Source: Silene latifolia | Taxonomy: Eukaryota > Streptophyta > Magnoliopsida > Caryophyllales > Caryophyllaceae | Direction: 5' to 3' | Assembly (NCBI RefSeq): GCF_048544455.1 | Contig: NC_133538.1 | Span: 256,294,491-256,358,490 of the forward strand | DNA: 64,000 nucleotides | In this document: piece after piece, positions 35,566 to 45,079 of the stretch | Layout of the letters: every line of letters begins with the position of its first letter | How positions within the stretch are numbered: position 1 is the first letter of the stretch | Notes under the pieces: generated by a model | The model's input: only the letters and a program-made list of their open reading frames with translations | What the model was told of the DNA's origin: nothing | Database searches by the model: none | Made by a program: the position numbers and the translations under genes

Positions 35566-36394
35566 ACCATAGCAACCAACGACCTCAGCCTAGTTTTACA
35601 ACTAGCATTCACCTTAACCCTTTTTCAACTCAAGTTCCTCAACGCGTTCTGATTTGAAATTGCATGTTTTATCGAGTCTAAGTTGCGGCACCTTGCCCGT
35701 TTCGAATGTCCTTTGATCTGTCAAAGGCAACATCCATTTGCACTAAAACAAATTCACAAAAACACCCTGAACTACGAGCATGGTTTGATTTCACCTCTTC
35801 AGGTGGATACGTAGGCAGTCCCTCTTATGCATGAGGGATACAACCACAAAACCCAATCAAATTTATAGAACATTTCGAACTATGATTGTGGTTTGATTTC
35901 ACCTATCCACGTGGATACGTAGGCAGTCCTTTCCTACACAGGAAGGATACAACCATCCAAATAATAATAAAAAAAAACCCACATATAAAAAAACATCCCC
36001 ATCAAACAAAAAAGAAAAGGGAACAACATTCCCTTTTCCCCACAAAAAATACCAACAAATAAGCCTTTGTCCCTTCCTCCCAAAAAATCCCACTTTCCCA
36101 AGTGCAAACGTTTAGGACGATTCAAATCGAATTGCCTTTACAAAATGGATGGAAGAAACAAGCGTTCACAATTTTTGACACAAGCAATCCTCTTATTTAA
36201 TTAATAATGGGAGGGATTACAATTCCAACAACAAATAAAAGCTCGACGAGTCTACAACTTGTCAAAGCTAAGGTGTCGACTAAAACACCTCACATAATAA
36301 AACTAGCACAAAACACACAAAACATAGCTAGTACAACATAATAAAAACTCACAACAATAATACAACATAATAATAAAGTGGGTAATGGAGGTCT
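35566..36394 (+). other. Non-coding spacer between integrase and the antisense genes, with a duplicated motif
   Basis: Two related blocks of about 70 bp (about 35783-35853 and 35888-35955) each contain GGTTTGATTTCACCT and GTGGATACGTAGGCAGTCC followed by GGATACAACCA. The word GGATACGTAGGCAG is widespread downstream of pol in Tat-type elements. The rest is AT-rich and holds the 3' end of the antisense DUF7745-like gene's transcript, if one exists. No coding frame. Confidence 0.65.
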
Positions 36395-37848
36395 TCACTC
36401 TTCCATTCTACCCTTGCCTTTTCCCTCGGGGTACATCTTCCCCTTGTTCTTCTTGTTGGCACGCCTAGCATGGATTTCCTCTTCAGAACGGATCCTCAAT
36501 GGATCTACAACGGCAACGGTCTCCGGTCTAGTGCAAGACCCCATGTTCGGCCCGAAACGAGCCTATGCACGGCCCATCACATTTTTGGGACCCGATCTTC
36601 TCCTCTTTGGTGGTCTCATCACATCGGGGCTAGCTCCATCAACATAATCCTCAAAGAAGTCGCGGTTGGCCTTGCCAACCTCTCGATACTTCAAGTCGAC
36701 AGCCTCGTCCTTACGGAATTTGGACCTCTCTTCCAAGGACGAAGCTCTTGACCACTTGACATAAGCGGGAGTCACCCATGTCGTGGAAACGGGGTCTGGT
36801 ACCTCCCAAAGCGGCCGAGTGGCCCACCATCTTTCAAAGACCTCCACAAGCTCAGAGTTCCGGAAAACATTCTCTTGGACAAGGGTATCTTGAGCGGGCA
36901 TCTTTTGTTGACGCCCCATTTGCCTCATGAGCCTTTCGGGATAGATGAAGGAAGCAACCTTCAAACCCACCACCATCAAAGAACGAGGACTAGCACCCGA
37001 AGCGGGCAACCCCGTGAAGGACCTCAAGTGCCACCATGGCACCACCCAACGGATGTGAGGACCACTCTCCTCCGCCAATCTTGCGACCCAATAAGCCTCG
37101 GTGGAAGCAAATCTATCCGGGTACAACTTTTTCCTCATAGTAAGGTGACGGAAGGAATAAGAACAATCAATTTGAGGCTCTACATACCTTAGCCTCTCCA
37201 ATAGCCACACTTGGAGGATCCTTGGGGACCCAAATGAAGGAGCCTCTCCACAAGAGCCTTCCTTGTCCAAAGCTTGGATGATCTCGCCAAGCACCAACCA
37301 TGATGGATCTCTACCATGCTCCATTTGCTAAACCACATGAACAAAGGTCATGCTACCAGATCATTTCGGCACCTCCTTCTTCAAAGCATCAACAAAGAGG
37401 TACACATGGATAAGGCAAAAGGCAACAGCCCGTCTCCTAGCCACCTCCGAAACATTGGCGTCTAATCGGTTTGAAAAGATGTTGATAAGAGCCAACATGT
37501 CCACACCATGCGGAGCAAGAAGGAAGTTGACTTGACTTGTCGACAAGCCGAACATAGAACTAAATTTCTCCTTGTAGCACAACCGGGTCGGAGGAAGCAC
37601 CGGAACACAACTGGCCACCCACCAATGGCTCCAACTTCTTCGGCAAGAGGACAAATTTCACCTTTCGGGAAAACGAAAACATGGTGTTTCGAATCCCAAA
37701 ACCAAGAACATGCTTCGATAAATGAGGATTGCACCTTGACTTGACGGAGCACCAACAATTGACCAACTCCCATGCAAATAAGTTGATACTTTTCGGTAGG
37801 CGACAAATCCCGGCACCATTGTCGCAACGCATTCTCAAAGGCATACAT
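36395..37848 (-). pseudogene. Antisense DUF7745-like gene carried by the Tat/Ogre element (broken)
   Basis: Single-exon gene opposite to gag-pol. The ATG at 37848 opens MYAFENALRQWC; then YQLICMGVGQLLVLRQV and WFWDSKHHVFVFPKGEICPL, a pattern typical of DUF7745, a domain of unknown function common in plant element-associated proteins. The second half contains VWLLERLRYVEPQIDCSYSF and IRWVVPWW. The basic C terminus (PPKRRRSGPKN and a KKNKGK segment) could be a nuclear signal. The frame shifts once near 37600, and a TAG at 36563-36565 cuts it 56 codons before the final TGA at 36395. Total length minus one base fits about 484 codons. Function unknown; the domain call is by eye. Confidence 0.65.
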
Positions 37849-39074
37849 GAAATATTTTTTGTGGAAGAAGAAGAAGAGGTTTTATAGAGATGTTTTTGTA
37901 TTTCGGATGATGAAACAATGAAGCGTAAACATCACTATTTATACAAAAAAAAATCAGCGCGTTTTTCAGAAAAAGGGGAGAGCTGGCTCCCATCGCCAGG
38001 CCGCTAGCGCCTCTTTAGGCCTTCTCCCAGGATTCCCGTTTGACTTGTCTCTTTCAAGTTGTGTTTTCTCCTGACACCTCAAACCTCCCGCCAGAACGCT
38101 CAGGCCTCTTCGGGATAATCCAGGACATTTTGTGTTTCCTCACACTCACATTTCCTTATTTTTGCGTTTTACGAAATCCGACACGGTTTCCATGACGCAG
38201 CTTTAAACATACGGATTTTTCTTTCTTTTTTTAAGGGGGAAGAGCTAGTCGCCCCGATCCGCGACGGATCGACAGATCATTTCCATGTCAGTCGAAATTT
38301 CGAATTTTTTTTCTCTTTTTCGCAATTTTTCAGCAAAAATAAAATCGAGAATTGATAACACGACATCAGTTTTCCTCAAAATTCAAGCGCTCACAAATTC
38401 GAGTATTGACCTCACAAAAACTAAATCAAATATACTCGTAAAAATCTTTTCTAAAATTATTCCCTGACGGTTTGAGTTTGAATTTTTCGAGTCACAAATC
38501 AATTTCAGTAATTTCGATGCAATTTAATTCACGACACGAGTTAATTGGTCAAATTTTCAAATCATTTCCTTTCGGAGTCCAAACGTGACGACTTGTCGCG
38601 GAATTTTCAAAATTCATTTCAAATTTCAAATTTCAGTTTTTAACTTCGTGGCATCGTGGTTAATCTTTGTTTTCAATCAAATGCTTTTTACGTGTTTACG
38701 TTTACGCATACGTGCTACCTGTTGCCTGTTTTCTACACTAACGATGCAGGAACTGATGCAAAGCAGAAGGGGAATTGACAGCCGATAGCGATCCTCCGAG
38801 ACACAACACAAAAAAGCCAAAAAATCACAAAATGAACCACAATCCAAAAACACATATATACAAACCGCCTCATGCAAAATGTAAATATGTATAAACAAGA
38901 GTCCAACACAGGGACAAGCTACTACAACTACTCAGCGCCTCCCATCGGACCAGTCCCGGTCTTGCGAGGAGTCGCCGCCAACGCAGACACTACCACCTGC
39001 TCAGACTCCCTATCCGGAGAACTCTTCAGCGTCTCGCGCTCCATCTCGACAGGAAGCTCCTCCGCTACAGCCAA
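37849..39074. other. Spacer between the two antisense genes
   Basis: Upstream region of the DUF7745-like gene and 3' flank of the PMD gene. 37981-38030 holds one copy of the Tat/Ogre GC-rich motif (GCCAGGCCGCTAGCGCCTC). No coding frame is convincing; the rest is AT-rich. Confidence 0.55.
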
Positions 39075-40458
39075 CTAAGCCCTGAGAGAAGCAATCTCCG
39101 CGTCTCGGCTCTGTAACTCGTCCTCACGACGCGTCAGCTCCTGGTCTCGATGAGTGATCACCAACCCCTGGGACTCAATCGTTGACCTGGCTGTCTCCAA
39201 CTCAGCACGGACCCGAGCAAGCTCCGCCGGATCTGCGGTACCCTGCAAAACACAATACAGATCATCAAGATCTAAAAACGCGAAATGCAACACAAAATAC
39301 ACAAAAACAACACACAAAAGTACCTGAGAAAGCCGAGCCTCCCTCGCAGCCAGGTCACCAGCAAGCGCCCTCCAGTGGTTAGCCATCCGCCACAAAGCTT
39401 GATGACTAACGGTCGTCACCTACAACCAAAAAGGTCCTTCAATACAATACAAGGCAAAACACGAATGAGGAAAAATGTTCAAGTCAGGAACTCACCGTCA
39501 GAACGACCAACCTCCACTCCATGCGAACATCGGTCACCTCAGCAACCGCAGGCTCTGGCAGGCGCAACTGTAGCTCCTCACCGCCCGGTCCCTGAAAGGT
39601 GTTCTCCGCCGGGAAAACTGGGGGCTGAGTCCTCATCAACGCGTTGACCCCCTACAATTCGGGTCCGCATCAAAGGTAACAAACCCTCCTATCAAAGGAG
39701 ACAATGAAAACAAAAGAACCGAGGAAAATATACCTCGATCGGGTACCACGCAAGCCTCGACAACCGGAAGGTGTCGTAGTCAACGTCTCGTAGCAACAGC
39801 TCCTCACCACCCTGACCGTGAAGGTGCTCCTCAACGTCGTCGGGGGTCGACTCCTGGAAAAACACCCTAGGCGGGTCGACCGGTACCACGAAGATCTCAG
39901 TAAGGCATTAACGGGCTAAGCGCTCGCCCAAGTACCAAACCCGCTCGATCGCCGTCTCCAAGTACAAGCGGTGGGAGCTGCGAGGTCGCAGACGCTCCCT
40001 GACAACAGCCGGCACCTCCGCGTAGTGCTCCTAAGGCCACTCGACAAACTGCAATCAAGACAAAGCTACTCAATTGACTGGAGGCTTCCTAAGCTACCTA
40101 GTAATCCTATCTCAATCTATCTCTATAAAGAAGAAAGAGTAAGGAACAGCAACTTAAGTCAACAACTCGAAGGGCGTTCACACGACGCCTGCAGTCCTTG
40201 TAAGTCGACTTAATCGACTTCTTCCGAGCCACCGTCCAACCCCTCACGGCAGGGTAGGTCGAAGGGACACCACCTGTAGTCCTCGGACGCAGAGGCACGA
40301 AGTAAGCATACAACCAAGCCTGTAATCAAACACAGCAAACACAAATCAGCCAATCTTTCCAAAAAATTGCCAAAATCAAAATCAAAATCAAAATCACACT
40401 CAAAACTACAAAAAATGCTCGTACCTCAAAGATGAGGCCGGGACCAGCCAAAGCAGGG

Positions 40459-40463
40459 GCACT
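40459..40463. repeat. Target site duplication GCACT, left copy
   Basis: GCACT precedes the TG of the solo LTR and is repeated at 41440-41444. Removing the LTR and one copy restores codon continuity of the PMD exon apart from the separate 1-base frameshift near 41770. Confidence 0.95.
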
Positions 40464-41439
40464 TGTGGGATTTATCTATATACTTCCCTTATTATTAAGG
40501 ATTATAACGAATATAATGATGACGATCACTAGTCATAAAATTAAAATACATAAACAAAATATAGGATTCAGAAATAACCTTCGGTCCTAGCAAATACGGC
40601 CTAAGAATAATATCAAAGTAGATATTCGCCTATCAGTTGCACCCAAGACGATATGAGATATGCCCTATTGATAATGCTAGACTCGATCTAAAATTTTCTG
40701 TAAAATTTAGTTGTTTTAAGTTTTTCTTCTGATGGGAGAGGAGGCTAGGTCAAAAAAAGAATTAGGGTAGAGTAATGATCTCCCTTTTTCATCTTATGGT
40801 GACCGAAATATGGGAGTGAATTAGGGAAATATAATCTTCCCTAATTTGGCCCATATAACCGAAATAAGGAGTGTAATCTCCTTATTTTTGGTCTTTCCAA
40901 AGATGTATAAAATGTGTTAAATTGTCATCTAGTGAGGATCGAACCCATGACCTCTTGGTTTGTGTACCCTCACTATTACCACTATGACACATTCATCTTG
41001 TTGATATTAAATATAACTCATTACAATTAATTAGGAATTAACAGATTAATTCGTCCAAGCTAACATTACATACATTTAATTAAATATAACTTATTATATT
41101 CAATTTACGAATTGACAGTTAATTCGTCTCAACTAATATTATTTAATCTTCATTAAATAATTGTCTCATCAACACATTGACTAACTGTTTAGTCATATTG
41201 GGCATCAATGTGATTATATTTCTATAACCACATTTCTCAAACACATCCTATAGGTGTGACCTTTAGGGACCAGTTGATCACCGCCATCTGTATGATAATA
41301 ACGTCAAACTTTCTAGCAAGCCAACCGTTATTAGGTAAACGTTAATCAACTGATTAAATATACGAAGTATACCCTTATGAACCTGTAAGAGATTTACAAA
41401 TGTTATCACACTAATTTGTGGAGGACACAAGCTCCAACA
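40464..41439 (-). mobile_element. copia solo LTR inserted in PMD exon 3
   Basis: Starts TGTGGGATTTATC, ends CAAGCTCCAACA, 976 bp, flanked by GCACT duplications with no internal element. It is the same family as the LTR at 5287-6360. Orientation is inferred from that match. A solo LTR arises by recombination between the two LTRs of a full insertion. A segment at about 40921-40991 is not in the 5287-6360 copy and looks tRNA-derived. Confidence 0.95.
40921..40991 (-). other. tRNA-like segment (A and B boxes) inside the solo LTR
   Basis: The minus strand contains TAGTGGTAATAGTG (A-box-like, about 40984-40971) and GGTTCGATCC (B box, 40945-40936) at tRNA-like spacing. The corresponding part of the other copia LTR lacks it. 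It could be a SINE head or a tRNA relic; no intact cloverleaf is claimed and no functional tRNA is called. Confidence 0.45.
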
Positions 41440-41444
41440 GCACT
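41440..41444. repeat. Target site duplication GCACT, right copy
   Basis: Matches 40459-40463. Confidence 0.95.
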
Positions 41445-43605
41445 ACCGTCCCCCACAGACTCCGGACGCACCGCCGCATGCATGTACCGGGTGAAACTCG
41501 CCAAGGCTGGCGTAACCCAGTCAAACTGACCCAAAGTGTCAAGGTCAGCAAGGAGAGGAAGTACCTTGGTCGACAAGCGCTCACCCTTGTCGCCAAAGTA
41601 CGTGGCACCCAAGAAGTACCACAACCACAACCGCGCCTCCTGCGCGTCAGCTCTAGCCTCAGCCTCCGGACTCGTCGACGGCGCCGGAGCAGCACCCACC
41701 ACTCTCCCTCTGAAGTGGTCTCTCACATACGAACTCGCGATCAGGTACGGAGTAATGTCGAAGGCTCAGGCAAAACAGTACCGATCAAATGAGTAACCGC
41801 ATGAGACGACACCCTCTCCGGTGTCTTTGTGAACTCGACAGGTGTCTCGCCACAAGGGAGGCCAGATATCATGGCAAAATCCTCTAAGGTCACGCCGACC
41901 TCCCCGAACTCCATGTGGAACGACGACGTCGTGTCCCAGTACCGATCCAACATGGCACGGATCAGACACAGGTTCGACCTAATCAAAGACCTGTGAATAT
42001 CCCGCCAAGCGGCCACCAACGGCCCAAAAGCCGACCTCTCTATCAACGCCCTAGTCCCGGCTCGGAGAACGTCGTAAAAGCCTAGGCAGGTAGTGAAGCC
42101 CGAGAAAGTCCTCATGGTGCCGATCTCCTGAAATCAAAAACAAACAACGTCAGAACACTTATCCAGGTCTTATACTTCAAAAGTGATGAAAGTTCAATCA
42201 GGTGACACGACTCACCAAGCCCTCGTGAGCACGGTAGGAGATGTGCCTGTCCAGTCGAAGCAGCAACTGGCTACCGTTAAAATCCTTGGCCCAAGCAGGC
42301 GTCGTCCGCAGGTTCAGCCCCCACAGGGCTATATCCCGTCTAGCCTCCCAACTCGCGACATCTGCATCATCCTTAACCGTCTCCGTCCTCCGTCTCTTCT
42401 GACCACGAGACTCAACGTGACGGATGGAAGGCATCTCAACGACCCTAGCGACGATCCGTAACGTCCGTCTGGTCGGCCGAGGAGTCCGTCTCCTCATAGA
42501 AACCCTCCTCCCAGAGGTACCAGCCTCAGACCCAGTCTGAGCTCTCTCAACACCAGTAGCCCCAACAACGGGCTCCTCACGCTCCTCAACGGCCCTCTCG
42601 GCCCCAACAGTCTCCTCAGGGGGCCCCTCCTCCTCGGAAGAGTCCTCCACTACCGCGGCGGGTGCACTAACCGGAGTGCTGACAGGCCTCGTCCCAAACA
42701 GCTCCTCAAAGGTCGCAGCAAGGGACCCAGCCTGTCCCGAGCACTCTCCTGCAAACAAAGAACGTCAGCCGAAATTTCGGCATTACGACGGCGTAAAACG
42801 GACAAATCCAAAAAAAAGCCTTCAAAGCAAAACAAGGGCAATCTCGCCCAGGCCCAGCCAAACAAAAACAATTTACAAAAAAAAAACGCAAAAAAAAAAC
42901 GGCTCGCCCTTCTTTTCAAGCAAAAGACGAGTCAAAACAAGCACAACAAAAAAACGGCACCCGAAGACCCATACAAGGTCCGCCAAAAAATCAAAATACA
43001 TTCCCGATACAATGGGATATTTTTCTACAGGCTCAAAAAGGCAATTTCTACGCTAATTTGAGCGCAAACCGTTCAAAAATTCAAAATACGACCACGACGA
43101 GACAACGTGATTTTATCACACCTCAAAGCGACCTAAACTACCAATAAGGTCCATTTCAAGGCAAACTGACTCAATTCAAACTCAAATAGACGCTTATTCC
43201 GTCAGACATAAGACCGTCACAAAAGGCAAAAATTCCAATTTTGCCCGTAATACCCACCAAAGGTCCACAATGGCAAATACGGTCTTTCCCGACTATAATG
43301 CAACCTAGTGGGACCACTACTCGATAAAATAAACTAAGCATTGTGAGATGAGACGGTTTCTCCACCTCACTCACGTTTTTCGAGCATAGGGAGCGGGAAC
43401 GGGGACCAAAATGCATACTAAAAGCACCCCTATACTCCTAAACAGGTTTCTAACCTAATACAATCATCAATTTCACTCAAAATGGGCTTAATCAAAAATG
43501 CCCAAATCGATTTTCTAGGGCAAAATTCTCGCCCTAATTCAATTCAGCTAAAAGACCAACAAATTTAAATGGATTCAAGAGGAAATACATACCTTGAGAT
43601 GACAT

Positions 43606-43829
43606 TGTTGATAATGGCACGAATGGAAGCAAGCTAAAGACCAACAATGGCGGTTTTTTGGTTAGTTTGTGTCGAAGGTTGAAGACGAAATGAGGATGAT
43701 ATGCGGACCATCCTCGCGTCTTTTACAGAAAAATAGGGAAGCTCCCTTGACTCGCCAGGTTGCCCGCGCCTCAATGAGGTGCTCCCTGCTCTTTCAGCGA
43801 AATTTTGGGCTTTAGCCCAACTTCCCATA
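43606..43829 (-). promoter_or_regulatory. Region upstream of the PMD gene start, with a copy of the Tat/Ogre GC-rich motif
   Basis: 5' flank of the PMD gene. 43741-43790 carries GCCAGGTTGCCCGCGCCTCAATGAGG, the same motif as in the LTRs and upstream of the DUF7745-like gene. Promoter function is only inferred from position; no TATA box was assigned. Confidence 0.4.
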
Positions 43830-44640
43830 ACAAACATCAAATTTTCAATGACGACATTAAGTACCGTCATTTTTCAAATACAACAACAAATAGTGAAATC
43901 AAAATTCACTATTTTCCTTCAAAACTCCAAACAAACGGCGATTAAAACCGCCATTTTTCAAATACAAAAGCAAATAGTGAAAATTCAAATTCACTTTTTT
44001 CCTTCAAATTTCAACGACGGCAATTAAAACCGTCAATTTTCAAAATAATAGTGAAAATTCAAATTCACTATTTCGTCAAATTTCAACGACGGCAATTAAA
44101 ACCGTCAATTTTCAAAATAATAGTGAAAATTCAAATTCACTATTTTCCTTCAAATTTCAACGACGGCAATTAAAACCGTTAATTTTCAAAATAATAGTGA
44201 AAATTCAAATTCACTATTTCGTCAAATTTCAAACGACGGCAATTAAAACCGTCATTTTCAAAATAATAGTTGGAAATTAAATTCCACTATTTTCACCACA
44301 CATGTCAATGGCGGCACATAAACCGTCACTTCAAACGTAATAGTGAAGATTCCAAATTCACTATTTCCTTCACATATCAACGGTGGCATATAAACCGTCA
44401 CTTCAGACGTAATAGCGAAATTTAAAATTCATTTCCTTCAAAAAATTCAAACAAACGGCGATTAAAACCACCACTTCAAGTTTAAAAAACTAGTAGTGAA
44501 GATTCAAAATTCACTATTCCTTCAAAATGTCAACAGGGGGGCTTCCTCGCCGGACCCGCTCATTTCAACAACATTGATAGTGAAATTCAAAATTCACCAT
44601 TTCCACGACGGCATCATGAGTCCGCTACTTTCAAAACAAG
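43830..44640 (+). repeat. Tandem repeat of 72-74 bp with two inverted repeats per unit
   Basis: Best units at about 44015, 44087, 44161 and 44234 (CGACGG landmark, 72-74 bp apart), degenerate copies on both sides. Each unit has GACGGCAATTAAAACCGTC (5-bp arms) and TAGTGAAAATTCAAATTCACTA (8-bp arms). It lies upstream of the PMD gene in that gene's orientation and in the 3' non-coding region of the Tat/Ogre element. Confidence 0.88.
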
Positions 44641-45065
44641 CCCATCCGACGCGGCTATTCTCATGGTCGATCAGTCGACCGCACCATGGCTGGCGAACCT
44701 TACTACGCATCGCGGCTGGCGATCCCTCCTCATGTACGCACCATAGCTGGCGAGCCCTTGTCCGCAAACACGCAAAGACGTATCGAAATATGCCTTAGGT
44801 ATGACTCCTTCTTATGGCTGGCGAGCCTTTGTACGTAGTCTAACGGACTTTAAACGACAAGCATGGATAGTCGACAAACTCTAAACTGTTCCCGACGACA
44901 GGTCCTTGGCTCGTACCCTCAAGTCGCCTTGGCGTCGCCCTTCCTGACAACAGGTCCTTGGCCTGAATCCTTTCGAGCCGCCTCGACGTCGTTTTGGTCT
45001 CCAGGTCTTAATCATCGATTGACCTGGGGGCTCTACTTTGACTTTCGCCCTGTCCAAGCCTCAGT
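44641..45065 (+). other. Tat/Ogre 3' non-coding region with short GGCTGGCGA repeats
   Basis: Four copies of GGCTGGCGAGCC-like words near 44686, 44704, 44748 and 44816, then two GACAGGTCCTTGGC-like words near 44896 and 44947. A polypurine-tract-like word TGACCTGGGGGCTCT at about 45020-45034 precedes the real tract. No gene. Confidence 0.6.
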
Positions 45066-45079
45066 CAAAGTGGGGGCTC
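45066..45079 (+). promoter_or_regulatory. Tat/Ogre polypurine tract
   Basis: AAAGTGGGGGCTC-type sequence immediately before the TG of the 3' LTR, as in other Tat elements. AGTCAAAGT just before it is complementary to ACTTTGACT at about 45038-45046, so the tract may sit at the foot of a stem-loop. Confidence 0.82.

Larger units (their letters stand above)
39075..43605 (-). pseudogene. Antisense plant-mobile-domain (PMD, MAIN-like) gene with seven introns (broken)
   Basis: Eight coding exons on the minus strand: 43605-43593, 42748-42216, 42127-40425 (interrupted by the solo LTR), 40319-40167, 40048-39734, 39651-39496, 39419-39324, 39242-39075. All introns begin GT and end AG; the last six are 76 to 118 bp, the first 844 bp with donor GTATGT. 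Exon 1 ends in phase 1 and all later junctions are phase 0. Protein features: E/T-rich N terminus with RRR clusters, the PMD core (SFHMEFGEVGVTLEDFAMISGLP, cited in part: VTLEDFAMISGLP; LWLWYFLGATYFGDKG; LYAYFVPLRP), and a C-terminal coiled coil. PMD proteins act in nuclear silencing and development in plants, and PMDs are known in transposons. Lesions: 1-base frameshift near 41770, stops at 40031 and 39908, and a 976-bp LTR insertion. Confidence 0.88.

Noticed and set aside
42198-42758. Reading the second PMD exon as a separate 186-codon gene
   Set aside because: It has no ATG; its left edge is a TTTGCAG acceptor and its right edge a GTGAG donor, and it joins in phase with the short ATG exon at 43605-43593.
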